A stretch of 64,000 nucleotides of DNA from Diphasiastrum complanatum (lineage: Eukaryota; Streptophyta; Lycopodiopsida; Lycopodiales; Lycopodiaceae), in assembly GCA_029204225.1 (NCBI GenBank), contig CM055113.1:695973-759972 (forward strand), read 5' to 3'. Below, one piece after another: positions 1-9,636 of this stretch (position 1 is its first letter; every line of letters starts with the position of its first letter). The position numbers were made by a program, and so were the translations under genes. The notes beneath the pieces are model-generated. The model was not told the origin of the DNA and searched no databases. It worked only from the letters and a program-made list of their open reading frames with translations.

Positions 1-2
1 CT

Positions 3-602
3 AATGAGCAGAAAAAAGGTTTTCAATTTAAGAGGAAGGATAGGGAAGTTGTTAATGAAACACATCCCAATTCCAACAATCCTAAGAAAACCAAAAAAAA
101 CTTTCAAAAACATCATGGTGGCAATGATAAAGCTGAAGCTCGTAAGAAGAACCTCTGCTTCAAGTGCAATGGTGAGGGTCGTCTTGCACGTGATTGCATC
201 AAAAAACAAGCTTCAACCTCAGGTAATCTATCTCGAAGTAATGAGATGGATGTTTGTTTCCTTAGTTCTTTAGTTTTTGGTCCTAATGATCTTATTTGCA
301 TTAAAGGTAAAGTTAATGATCAAGTTGTTAATGTTCTTTTTGACACGGGATCCACTCATAACTTTATTAATGTAAATTTGGTGCAGACGCTAAACCTTCC
401 TATCCAAAAAAGTGAGAAAAAATACCGTGTGACAATGGCATCGGGAAGTAATTCCGATTTGATGGATTTTATTGTTCCTGATGTAGAATTGCACGTTCAG
501 GATTACTCTGAAAAACTAGAATTCCATGCTGTTCAATTAGCTAATGTAGATATTGTTCTTGGGCAACAATGGCATTTTTGTGAGAAATTGGCAAAAATCT
601 AG
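3..602 (+). pseudogene. Gypsy-1 gag C-terminus and aspartic protease (partial)
   Basis: This is the end of Gag and the protease of a Ty3/gypsy retrotransposon whose 5' part lies before the window. One frame is open from base 3. A basic Lys/Asn-rich stretch leads to a CCHC-type zinc knuckle at 156-197, CFKCNGEGRLARDC, in which the usual His is replaced by Arg, so zinc binding is doubtful. The protease follows, with the active-site motif DTGSTHNF near 345-370 and the family's closing ILGQQW-like motif (VLGQQWHF) near 555-578. The frame stops at 600-602, where non-coding DNA interrupts the element. The same frame class resumes at 1386 with the RT. Protease would normally cut the Gag-Pol polyprotein inside virus-like particles. 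Confidence 0.85.
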
Positions 603-1385
603 CTTGGTATTTTTTATGATAGAAGTTTGTAAGTGAATCTCGCATGTGTGGAGGATGTTCCCACGTGTGGAGAATTGTAAAGTAAATCAAAATGTTTGAT
701 ATAGGGGTCTCATAGAATTTCATAGTCAAGCATTTAGGTGTAGGATGTTGATAGGGTCAAATTTGACATAGATGGCAAATTATCCATTTCCACTTGTAAT
801 GCCACTATTGAGCCAAAATAGAGCCAAACTTGTGCCAATTAGAGTGTAGACAAGTGTCATGCTTTTGTTTGATGAAGCTTAAGAGGTCCAATAGGATTTA
901 GAGGTGGAACCTTGTGAGTTCCAATAGAAAATTGAGGTGTGCTTGAATATAGTCCAATAGAATTTAGAGGTGCATGGATCAATGGTCCAATAGGATTAAG
1001 AGGTGGCAAAGTGTGATCCAATCATAGTTAAGCATAGTGGTAGCTCATGAATCTATTAGTATCATTGTACTCCTCCTTTTGGATCTAATTGATTTTGAGA
1101 TTGAGTGGATTTTGAGTGTCATTGAATTTCTAGCTTTCTCTCTCTACCCGAGAGCTCATAATGGTTTTTCTCTCTCTACCCGAGGAGAGCAGCTTATTTT
1201 TACTTAGAATACTTTTGGAACACTTCCCACACGTGTGAGTGAGAGTTGGAAGTGATTGAATGCATGTAGTAGTGTGTTTTTGCCATAGAATCAAAGATAG
1301 ATCTTGAATCTCAATCTAGTCTTGATCTTGGTGCATCTACACACCTTAGGAGATCACAAGTACATGTAGTGGACAATCCACACGT
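603..1385. mobile_element. Non-coding insert splitting Gypsy-1 pol, possible solo LTR
   Basis: About 780 bp without coding potential separates protease from RT of Gypsy-1, which are normally contiguous. It contains four copies of a TCCAATAGRATTTAGAGGTG-like motif, two copies of TTTCTCTCTCTACCCGAG (about 1138 and 1170), and CACGTG palindromes at both ends (CCACGTGTGG 661-670; CACACGTGTG 1228-1237 and 1379-1388). The two end palindromes sit in a loosely inverted context (GTGTGGAGAATTG against CAATCCACACG). No convincing target duplication or TG..CA boundary was found, so solo LTR, MITE or other insertion remain open. Confidence 0.5.
885..1010 (+). repeat. Short degenerate repeats TCCAATAGRATTTAGAGGTG
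   Basis: Four imperfect units of about 20 bp, irregularly spaced (around 887, 927, 951 and 985), inside the insert of Gypsy-1. A fifth, more distant match (GATCCAATCATAG) follows at about 1015. Spacing is 25-40 bp. Confidence 0.6.
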
Positions 1386-3131
1386 GTGAAATTCAACAAT
1401 TTTGATAAGAACAAATCATTGAGAATTGATTTTGTTGAAAAATCTTTATCTTTTATGCATGAGAATTCTTTAATTAAGATCAAGGCTAGTTTAAGTGTTA
1501 ACACTAAAAATGTTAACCCTTATTCTAAACAGGAACTTAATTCTATTATGAAGAATTCTGATTTTAAAGTTTATTTATGTTTTCATAATGATATCATTTG
1601 CTCCAATGATGAAGAACTTAACATAAATGCCATGAATATACCTAGTGAGAACACTACAGAATTTGAAGCCTATAATGAACTTAGGCAAGAATTCAATGAT
1701 GTTTTTTTAGACCTTCCTGTGGGTTTACCACCAGAAAGGATAGTTGATCATAAAATTGACCTAATACCTAGAGCAATTCCAATTGCACAGCGTCCTTATA
1801 GGATGACTGCATCGGAAGAGGCTGAGGTAAATAGGCAATTAGATGATTACCTGAAAAAGGGGTGGGTACAACCTAATAAGTCTCCTTGGGCATCACCAGT
1901 GGTTCTGGTGGCCAAGAAGGATGGGACTATAAGGTTTTGCGTCGACTATAAGAAATTGAACAAGGTAACCGTTAAGAATAGATATCCACTGTCACAGATG
2001 GATGATCTATTAGACTATCTTGGTGGTGTTGGGTACTTTACCAAGATAGATTTAAGATCGGGCTACCATCAGATACGCATTAAGGTAGAAGATATACCAA
2101 AAACCGGGTTTCGAACTCGCTTTGGTCACTACGAATTTTTGGTGTTGCCTTTTGGTTTGACCAATGCACCGACAACTTTCCAACAAATGATGAACGATTT
2201 GTTTAGGCCATATTTGGAAAGATTCGTAGTGGTATTCTTAGATGATATCCTAGTGTTTAGTAAGACTCCGGCGGAACATAAAGAGCATCTTAGGATTGTC
2301 TTGGACATTCTAAGAAGGGAAAAGCTCTTTGCCAAGGAGTCTAAGTGTGATTTTTTTGCTAAGGAATTGTCCTACTTGGGGCATAATATTTTCGAATGGG
2401 GGGTGAAGATTGAGGTTGATCGTATCCAGAGGGTTATTGATTGGCCTATTCTCACCATAGTTCGGGAAATCAAGTCTTTTTTGGGGTTTGTGGAATTTTT
2501 TCGTCGGCATATTCCCCAATTTGCTCGATTGGCATTTCCCCTTACCCAGGCCTTGAAAGGCTATAAGAAGCTAAGCCGGAGGGCTAAGAGTCCACTAGTG
2601 GTGTGGACGGAGGATATGAATAATTGTTTTGAGTTGCTTAAGAAAAGTGTCACTTCGGCACCAATACTAATCATTGGCGATCCTAATAAGACTTTTGTGG
2701 TTAGGACCGATGCTAGTGATTATGCTATTGGAGCTGTTTTGATGCAGGATGGACATCCTGTGGCTTATGAAAGCAAGAAACTCAATCCTGTTCAGTCTAG
2801 GTATTGTACCTATGAGAAGGAACTATTTGCAATTGTTCATTCCTTGAAAATTTGACGACATTATTTGTATGGAGCCAGATTTGAAGTTTTGACGGATTAT
2901 CAGACTCTTCGATATTTCTGTGATGCTACAGATTTAAAGGGGAGACAAGCTAGATGGGCTGAGCTGATGCAAATCTTTGACTTTTCTGTACGTTATTGTA
3001 AAGGAAGTCAAAATACTCTAGCGGATGCTTTGAGTCGGTTACCGGTTATTAATCAATTGTGCTTTACTGTTATAGAATCGGAGTTGTTTCAGTCTCTTCA
3101 AGGACTATATGAGTCCGATTCTTTTTTTTGA
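1386..3131 (+). pseudogene. Gypsy-1 reverse transcriptase and RNase H
   Basis: This is the RT and RNase H part of a chromovirus polyprotein. The RT fingers and palm are well kept: SPWASPVVLVAKKDGT, the [11 protein letters not shown] motif, the LPFGLTNAP motif, and the catalytic FLDD at 2235-2246. The connection domain (FLGFVEFFRRHIP) and RNase H start (RTDASDYAIGAVLMQDG) follow. A TGA at 2853-2855 replaces the Trp codon of the usual W-R-H-Y-L motif. The same frame then continues through LTDYQTLRYF and ADALSRLP to 3131. RNase H would degrade the RNA strand during cDNA synthesis. The nonsense change and later frameshifts make the element non-autonomous. Confidence 0.9.
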
Positions 3132-3286
3132 AAAGTATTGGCAACAAGTACTTTCGGGGGTCGATTCAGGGTTGCAAGATTCCTCGAATCAATGAAAGAC
3201 TGAAACGGATTACCTAATTCGAAACAGGATTTTGTTTCGTAAAGGAAAGGCGTGTATAGGAGAATGACATTGTAAGGGCCCAAATC
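3132..3286 (+). other. Decayed RNase H/integrase linker of Gypsy-1
   Basis: No open frame spans this stretch between the RNase H end and the integrase zinc-binding domain. Remnants resembling the variable tether are visible, with several stops and at least one frame change. Confidence 0.6.
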
Positions 3287-4526
3287 TTGCATGAGTGTCA
3301 TGATAGTCCATGCGCAGGACATCCGGGTATACAAAGAATACTTGACTTAGTTCGAAGGCAATTTTGGTGGCCTAAGATGAAAAGTCAGGTAGAGGCCTAT
3401 GTACTTAAATGTACTAAGTGCCAGTTAAATAAAGCAGAGAGGCTAAAAGTTAGTGGCCTATTACATCCTTTAGATATTCCTACCGAAAAGTTGAAAAGTA
3501 TATCTATGGATTTTGTGGTCGGGCTTCCACGTACAGGGAAAGGGCCATGATTCGGTTTGGGTCATTGTTGACAAACTTACGAAGTTTGCTCAATTTATCC
3601 CAACGAAAACTATTGTTAAAGCTTCAGAACTAGCTCAACTGTTTGTTGAGAAGCTTTTTCGACTGTACGGGCTGCCTTGCGATATTGTCAGTGACCGTGA
3701 CCCAAAATTCACTGGGAATTTTTGGCAAGCAGTATTTGAAAAGTTGGAAACAACTTTAAGTTTAAGTTCTACAGATCATCCAAAATCAGAGGGTCAAACA
3801 GAAAGGACCAATCAGACAATGGAGGATATGCTTCGAGCATATGTGGGCCATCGGCAGTCTGATTGGGAACAGTACCTTCCACTGGTGGAATTTGCATATA
3901 ATAGTGCAAAACATTCAGTGACCGGATTCAGCCCTTTCATGCTTATGTATGGTTTTCAACCTCGATCACCAATTAGTGTTGGCATGAAAAACCTACGGGT
4001 GCAAGCCGCAACTGATTTATTTGCGGATATGCAAGAAATGTTACAACTGGCTAAAAATAGCATAAGAAGTGCCCAGGACAGGGCAAGGCACTATGTTGAT
4101 CTATCTCATAAGCACAAGGTATTCACGGTCAACGACTGGGTGTTTTTGAGAGTCCCTAGTCACTCTAGGGGCTTGAAAACTACTAAGTGTGCAAAGTTGG
4201 CACCTAGGTATTGTGGTCCTTTTAAGGTTATCCAAGTGATAAACAAGGTCGCATACAAACTAGAACTTCCAGCTAACGTTGGAATTCATCATGTTTTCCA
4301 TGTTAGTAAGTTGAAACCCTCGTTGGGGGTTGGGGAGACCCTGGTCCATGCAGAAGATCTAGTGGAACTTCTTCGTGATGAGTTCGTGAGTGGACCACCT
4401 GAACCCGAGGCGATTGTTAATAGCCGGCAGAGAACTCTACGGAGTAGAGTACTTCGGGAATTTTTAGTCAGGTGGAGGGGCAAATCAGAAGAGGAGGATA
4501 CCTGGGAAAAGGAGACTGATCTCTAA
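3287..4526 (+). pseudogene. Gypsy-1 integrase with C-terminal chromodomain
   Basis: The integrase has an HHCC zinc-binding region (HECHDSPCAGHPG through CTKCQLNKAE), then a frameshift near 3545, then the catalytic core in the other frame. The core shows the three acidic positions: Asp in MDFVVGLP, Asp in SDRDPKFTG, and Glu in GQTERTNQ. The normal YHPQTDGQTER is altered to DHPKSEGQTER. The distal part carries the GPF(K)V..V.YKLELP segment, and a chromodomain closes the protein (LVRWRGKSEEEDTWE, about 4460-4515). A chromodomain marks the chromovirus lineage, where it steers integration towards particular chromatin. The stop is at 4524-4526, shortly before the polypurine tract. Confidence 0.9.
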
Positions 4527-4568
4527 AAGAATTTTCCAAATTTTTCTCTACAAGGAAAAATTTGAGTT

Positions 4569-4581
4569 TAGGGGGAAGAAA
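4569..4581 (+). promoter_or_regulatory. Polypurine tract of Gypsy-1
   Basis: The purine run TAGGGGGAAGAA lies directly before the LTR start TGTTACATAC. It is the plus-strand primer site expected at this place. Confidence 0.75.
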
Positions 4582-5651
4582 TGTTACATACATATGTAAC
4601 TAGCAGTACTTCAGACCCCTAATAGTCCATTTAGTGTTGGGGGCTATATGGCAAGGTACCCTTAGGATTAAGGGTATGTGTCCTTGGATAAGGGTAGGCA
4701 AGTGACTATACCTTAGTTGGAGGTATGGTGTCACGTGACCCTTGGATAAGGGGTACCCTTACTATTAAGGGTAGTGCCTTAGATTAAGGTACTAGTGTCC
4801 TTGATTAAGGGCAGGTAGGTGTCTATGCCTTGGATGGAGGTATGGAACCTAGTGAGGTGTTAGAAAGTCATTGGATAACTATTTTTCTAAACCTTGGGCC
4901 TCAACCTTGAACCAAAGCACTTTATTGGTCTAGGACCAAAGTATACTTGCACAACTTGGGCAATGGGACCTAGTAGGAGGGCGCCCTTCTAAAGTGTCCG
5001 TTGAGTCCCCAACTCCCACAAGAAAGGCATTCAAAGAGTCATAGGTTATGGGAGGAGTCTCTTCAAATTCCATAAGCCTGTGGAGGCTCTTGGAGATTCT
5101 TTAACTCCCCTAGGCTTCTCTCTCTCTCATTGGATGGGCATGGAACTCCATAGTGCATTGGGGGGTCCATGGGCCATCTATATGAGGGTAGTAGGGCGCC
5201 CATTGTGGGGGAGAGATCTCTCTTGTTTGCTTGATGCTCTAGTGTTGCTACTAGTGTGTAGAGTGCTTTCTTGTGGTAGTATGCTTGAGGTTTGGATCTT
5301 GCTTATGGTATGGGACATAAGTAGGGTTTGGATCTTGAGTATGCTATGGAGTGTTGTGGTATGATTGTGATTTGTTTATGGTTAGCAAGGGGGTGCTAGA
5401 TAGGTCTTGCTTGGAGCTTGGATCTAGCTATGGTTGGATGGTGAATACTTGAGGCCAGCTTGTTATCTATCTTTGTGTTTAAAGAGTAGGGACACAGGTG
5501 GAGGAGAGATCCTTGGAGGCTTGCAGATCCTTACTTGCAGGTGGAGGCATCCTAGTTTGGAGTTGGGAAGCATCTTGAAGCTTGCAGGTTGGTTGGAGGA
5601 CATTTGGAGGCTCTACCTTGGATTTGGAGGACTTCCTCACCTCTACTTGTA
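4582..5651 (+). repeat. Gypsy-1 3' LTR
   Basis: The LTR begins TGTTACATACATATGTAAC just after the polypurine tract. The right end is put near CTTGTAAAA at about 5650, a weak inverse of the start and the point where Gypsy-2 integrase sequence begins. This boundary is inferred, since the 5' LTR lies outside the window. No real gene is seen inside; reading frames at 5080-5652 are low-complexity translations of the LTR. The arrangement suggests that Gypsy-1 inserted into Gypsy-2. Confidence 0.65.
4640..4855 (+). repeat. Imperfect GGATTAAGGGTA repeats in the LTR
   Basis: Six or seven degenerate copies of a 12-15 bp motif (CCTTGGATAAGGGTA, CCTTAGGATTAAGGGTA, CCTTGATTAAGGGCA and similar) sit near the upstream end of the LTR, the usual U3 position. 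A CACGTGAC sequence lies at about 4732. They could be enhancer-like repeats, but that is inference. Confidence 0.55.
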
Positions 5652-6012
5652 AAAATAATATATCGGGCTTGGGTACTGCAAGCGGCTGGGTGAATAGGGC
5701 TGATGTAATCAAGTCCCCACTTCTCGAATGGTGCTTGAGCCAATTTAGGATGTAACGGCTCATAATTTGTCTTTGTTGGTCTACGCGCTCTCTAACATAC
5801 ATCGCATTGCTTGATATATACCTCAGTATCCTTGCGCATTGTTGGCCACCAACAGCCAGATTGTAGAATCTTGCATATCGTTACATCTGCTGCGAAGTGT
5901 CCGCCTCCCATTGCTTCATGCGAGAGAGACATGATCTGACTTGTCTCATGGGGCAGGATACAACAACAAATGATATTATCCGTCCCTCTTTGATATAGTT
6001 GGCCAGCAATCA
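5652..6012 (-). pseudogene. Gypsy-2 integrase, truncated
   Basis: Read on the minus strand, this holds the HHCC zinc-binding region (WWPTMRKDTEVYIKQCDVC) and the start of the catalytic core (APFEKWGLDYISPI). It ends abruptly at the junction with the Gypsy-1 LTR, so the second Asp and the Glu of the DDE triad are missing. Several stops interrupt the frame. The sequence type matches plant Tat/Athila gypsy elements rather than chromoviruses. Confidence 0.75.
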
Positions 6013-6013
6013 G

Positions 6014-6798
6014 CTAATATGGACGAGCTTTAAGTACAAGTTTTTGTTGTTGCTCCTTGGATAGTGACCAATCTGGTTGGCCGTTCATCAAATACTCAAC
6101 TATGTCTGCGGCCCAATCAGGTACAGCATCCACGTAAAATAAAGTAGCTTTTGGTAACACATCATCAGGCTGGGGATCCTTCTGTGTCAATTTGGTTCTT
6201 GATACATGATCCGCCATATAATGTTGCTTGCCCTTGAGTACCATATTCGAAAATCAAACTCGAGCAACAAGAATAACCATCTAGTGATTCTCCATGTATT
6301 GCAAGTTTTGTTGACTAGGTAGAGCAAAGGTTGATGATCAGTGTAGAATGCAAAGTAAGTGGCCACAAGATAATGGCGAAACTTCTTGACCGCAAATATC
6401 ATTGACAAGGCTTCTCGCTTAGTCGTTGAATAGTTGATTTCAACATCGTTGAGCTGTCGACTGGCGAAGCAAATAGGAAAGTCTTTCTTGTACTCGTCTG
6501 GCTGGGTCAATACTGCTCCTATAGCATACTTTGATGCGTCAGTATGCACATGAAACTCAATTGTCCAATTGGGAGGCCGTAAGATTGGTGCAGATATAAG
6601 TGCTTCCTTCAGCTTTTGGAAAGCTCGTAGGGCTTCCTCCGTCCAAAGTGGATCAATTCTCAACTTGTAGATAGGACGTGCCAAATCCGCAAAGAATAGA
6701 ATGAAGATTCGGTAGTAATTGGCATGTCCCATAAATACATAGCCTCCACGAATCGTTCTAGGGGGTGGAAGATCCATGATAATACGTATCTTAGACAA
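6014..6798 (-). pseudogene. Gypsy-2 RT connection and RNase H
   Basis: The minus strand encodes the connection (FMGHANYYRIFI, PIYKL) and the RNase H domain with VHTDASKYAIGAVLTQ, FASRQLNDVEINYSTTKRE and FYTDHQPLLYLVNK. The frame shifts at about 6240, after which a short RNase H end (MVLKGKQHYMADHVSR, equivalent to the ADHLSR motif) continues to 6014. It joins RT upstream (higher coordinates) and integrase downstream. Confidence 0.8.
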
Positions 6799-6834
6799 AT
6801 CAGTGGCGATCCTGTGTCTAGATACAATATGGCA

Positions 6835-7470
6835 CTAGATAAGACCATGTGTGACCCAAAATTGGCATTTCTCTGGGTTCAATGATATTTGAAATTTGCG
6901 GCATTGTATAAGCACTCTTTCCAACTTAGATAAGTGTTTATCATTAAATCCGTGCACGTAAAGATCATCGAGGAAAATCTCTAGGAATTTCTGCAAATAG
7001 TCTTTGAATGCCTTTTGCATGACGCGCTGAAAAGAGCTAGGGGCATTACAAAGACCAAATGGCATGACCTTGTAGGCATATGTACCCCATTCAGTAGCAA
7101 ATGTAGTCTTGTGTTGATCCTCCTGTGCAATCTTCACTTGGTTGTAGCGACTAAAGCCATCCAAAAAACTTTAGGCTTCCACTCCAGCTACTCGATCCCA
7201 GACGCTTTCTGTGAACGGTATGGGAAAGTGATCCTTTTATGTCACAGCATTAAGTGCCTTTAGATTGACACAAATCCACATTTTGCCATTCTTCTTGGGA
7301 ACAATGACTATGGGTGACACCCATTTTGTGTGTCCAATTTCATAAATGAAATCGACATCCATCAACTTCTGCAATTCTTGCTTGATTAGCTTGGTGTAGT
7401 TCGGGTTGCAGCGGTAATATCGGCTCACCTTTGGCGTTGCTCCTTCGACCAAAGGTATGGTGTGTTGGAC
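6835..7470 (-). pseudogene. Gypsy-2 reverse transcriptase
   Basis: The RT core is colinear on the minus strand: WVSPIVIVPKKNGK, then a stop at 7237, KDHFPIPFTES, a second stop near 7172, DGFSRYNQVKI, TYAYKVMPFGLCNAPSSFQ, and a catalytic IFLDD around 6970. The Asn-Ala-Pro-rich GLCNAP motif and PIPFTE are typical of Tat/Athila RT. It is inactive because of at least two stops and a frame change at about 6835. Confidence 0.85.
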
Positions 7471-7984
7471 TACAGACGATGGAATTCCTTTTAAATCTTT
7501 GTAAGACCACACAAAACAGTCTTTATACTCCATCAGTAACTTCTGCAGTTGGGTGAATTGTGAGGGCGTGAGTTGTGCTCCCACATGAACAATTTTGTCT
7601 TCATCTCCTGGCTCTGCTAGATTCATCGATTGAGTGCGAGCCGGTCCCTCGTAGACTTGTTCTTCTTTTTTCTGATTTGCATCAAGTTCCCGTTGCGCTT
7701 TCGACATCATGATCACCACGTCATCCAAGGTATAACTCTTGAAGTTTTTTGGCACATCATGGACTGGTGCCTTACTCGTTCCTTCCTTCAAAATGTTGAT
7801 CTTTGCACGATTGGTGAGTGATATCTTGTGCATTGCTTCTGACATTCCTGAAGCTGATGTCGAAGCTTGGTCGGATGACCCTTGAGCATGCAATTCAGCA
7901 ACTTTCTTTTGGCCTTGTATATTGTTGTTGGTTGTTGTTGCTTCTTTGCTCATTATCTTCTGTTGAGGCACTTTAACATTCACC
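7471..7984 (-). pseudogene. Gypsy-2 protease-RT linker
   Basis: An open minus-strand stretch encodes a hydrophilic linker (VPQQKIMSKEATTTNNN, KAQRELDANQKKEE), then the conserved lead-in to RT, LLMEYKDCFVWSYKDLKGI and VQHTIPLVEGATP. No DSG or DTG protease motif is left. Homology stops at about 7984 where a truncated Copia-A LTR starts, so gag and protease have been lost. The open frame running on past 7984 is only LTR sequence read backwards. Confidence 0.7.
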
Positions 7985-8276
7985 ACATGGTTCTCTTGAG
8001 TTCTACTATCCATTGGTGCACTATCTTGGTGATTGCTTGCAATTCTATGTGTAGAATGATCTATATTTGTTATTTTTGGATCCACACGTGTGAAATATAG
8101 TAGCTTGCTGGTTTTGTACGAACAACAATAGTACTTTTTCATTTCATTCAAGTTTGATCAAGTTCTATTGGTGTTTGCATCTCATTTTGTGTGTAGGTGA
8201 AATTGGTAGTGTATTTATTTTTCTAACCAAAGATCATTCAAGTAGATTGGATCTTAAGGATATGAACTCTTTCACA
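7985..8276 (+). repeat. Copia-A 5' LTR, 5'-truncated
   Basis: This matches the last ~290 bp of the 18977-19624 LTR (ACATGGTTCTCTTG.. to ..CTTTCACA). The first ~355 bp, including the TATA region, are missing at the junction with Gypsy-2, so no target duplication can be tested. It includes CACACGTGTG at 8083-8092. Confidence 0.85.
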
Positions 8277-8288
8277 TGGTATCAGAGC
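8277..8288 (+). promoter_or_regulatory. Copia-A primer binding site (tRNA-iMet)
   Basis: TGGTATCAGAGC follows the LTR end CTTTCACA with no spacer. This is the standard plant copia minus-strand primer site. Confidence 0.9.
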
Positions 8289-8756
8289 TTGTGTTTCAGG
8301 TTATGAAGGAGGAAATCAGATCTATCAATGATTTGGTGAAGATATCAAGTCTAGAGCATGCTAGAGAGGATTCTACATCAAAATCGAGTTTTTTGATTTT
8401 GTAGATTAGATCTTTTGTAAATCAAAACACTAAATAGGTCAATATACTTGTTCAATTTCTAGATTTGGAATAGTCAATTTTTTGTGATTTTGTCAAAACC
8501 CTAATTTTGATTGGATCTCTAGATAGTGAGGTTCCTGGACTTCATTTGAGTGTGTTTCAATCTTAGGAAGTGGCAAAACTCATTAGATTGAGGATAGATC
8601 ATAGGTTGATCAAGATTTCATGATTCTATGTGTTGATTTGCTTGGATAAGTGCTAAAAGAGAATTTGTGAGATAAACTCAAATCTTGGTGATTTCTTTTG
8701 AAAGCATTTGTTGTTGTTCAAAGGAGTGTTTTGTGCATTGAAGCAGGTTGAAAGAG
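8289..8756 (+). other. Copia-A untranslated leader, first part
   Basis: Non-coding leader between the primer site and gag. A near-identical copy lies reversed at 48716-49030 (Copia-D), and 42100-42235 (Copia-C) matches its first 130 bp. The leader is interrupted at 8757-8761 by the Copia-B target site and resumes at 15076. Confidence 0.8.
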
Positions 8757-8761
8757 AAGAT
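8757..8761 (+). repeat. Copia-B target site duplication, left
   Basis: AAGAT directly precedes the left LTR and is repeated exactly at 15076-15080 after the right LTR. Five base pairs is the usual copia size. Confidence 0.95.
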
Positions 8762-9623
8762 TGATAAATTTTACAGTTTTTAGGACAATAATGATTGTAC
8801 TTTACAATCATAGAGAGTTATTGGTTGCTTAATCAATGAATCTATCAAGTTCTACACATTAGATCTTGATCTAGATTCACTACACTTGGATTTAGGCAAG
8901 AGCAATGGATCAACACATCATTTTTTAGTGAGAGCGGCTTCACACGTGTGGAGTACTGTCCACTGTACGGCCTGCACCTGAAACAACAAGTACAATGATA
9001 CTAGATAGCAATCATGCATAAAAATCACAAGACAAATGACTAGAAATCTCACAAAAGTGTAGAGTGCAAAAGTCTCATCAATTTTCTTAGCAAAATGATG
9101 ATCCTTTTATGGATCAAGTACATCCATGAGTCTGGTACAGTCCAGCAGGCCTTCACACGTGTGAAGAGTGCCACATCACTCATATCTATCCATTTGATCC
9201 ATCCTTGATCCTTATCCAATAGTTGACCTTCTAGAATATGACTAAAATCCAAAAAGCTAGTCTCCTAGAATATAGGAATATTCCCTACAAAATAGGATCT
9301 AAGGAAAATGGTCAACTCTTATCTTCTAGTACTCTATACACACATGTGAACATCCACTTGCCATGTGGGAGCATTTACTCATGCACATGCAAGGAAAAGC
9401 TAATTTGTAGGTGACTAGTCAACTTGACTAAAAACTAGTCATTTCATGTTCACACTAACTAGAATGATACAAAATCAATTTGGATATATACAAACATGAA
9501 AAGTACATCCTTTCACACATGGGAACATGCTCCACACGTGTGAAATCATATCATCAACATATTCTAATGTTTGATCAATATTTACATGAACCAATGTCAA
9601 GTGAGAAGTGACAATTTTCAACA
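8762..9623 (-). repeat. Copia-B 3' LTR
   Basis: On the plus strand it runs TGATAAATTTTACAG to TTTTCAACA. It carries CACACGTGTG at 8941, 9154 and 9533, and related CACACATGTG near 9340. A 67-codon open frame inside (9049-9252) recurs in the other LTR and is not a gene. Confidence 0.95.
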
Positions 9624-9636
9624 CTCCTCCTCACTT
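9624..9636 (-). promoter_or_regulatory. Copia-B polypurine tract
   Basis: On the minus strand GAAGTGAGGAGGAG abuts the LTR start TGTTGAAAA. The gag-pol stop codon TAG (9637-9639) touches it, so there is no 3' untranslated spacer. Confidence 0.85.

Noticed and set aside
5080-5802. Leu/Gly/Trp-rich plus frames and a 107-codon minus frame
   Set aside because: They lie in the Gypsy-1 LTR and across its junction with Gypsy-2. Only the last ~90 bp of the minus frame correspond to integrase, and that part is annotated there.
8040-8151. N-terminal extension of the 304-codon minus frame ending at 7237
   Set aside because: Above about 7985 the frame reads the Copia-A LTR backwards, so it is not part of the Gypsy-2 protein.
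8277-8288. TGGTATCAGAGC as a tRNA gene end
   Set aside because: No tRNA body is present; these are retroelement primer sites beside LTRs (also 25216, 42100, 62437 and complements at 14201 and 57761).
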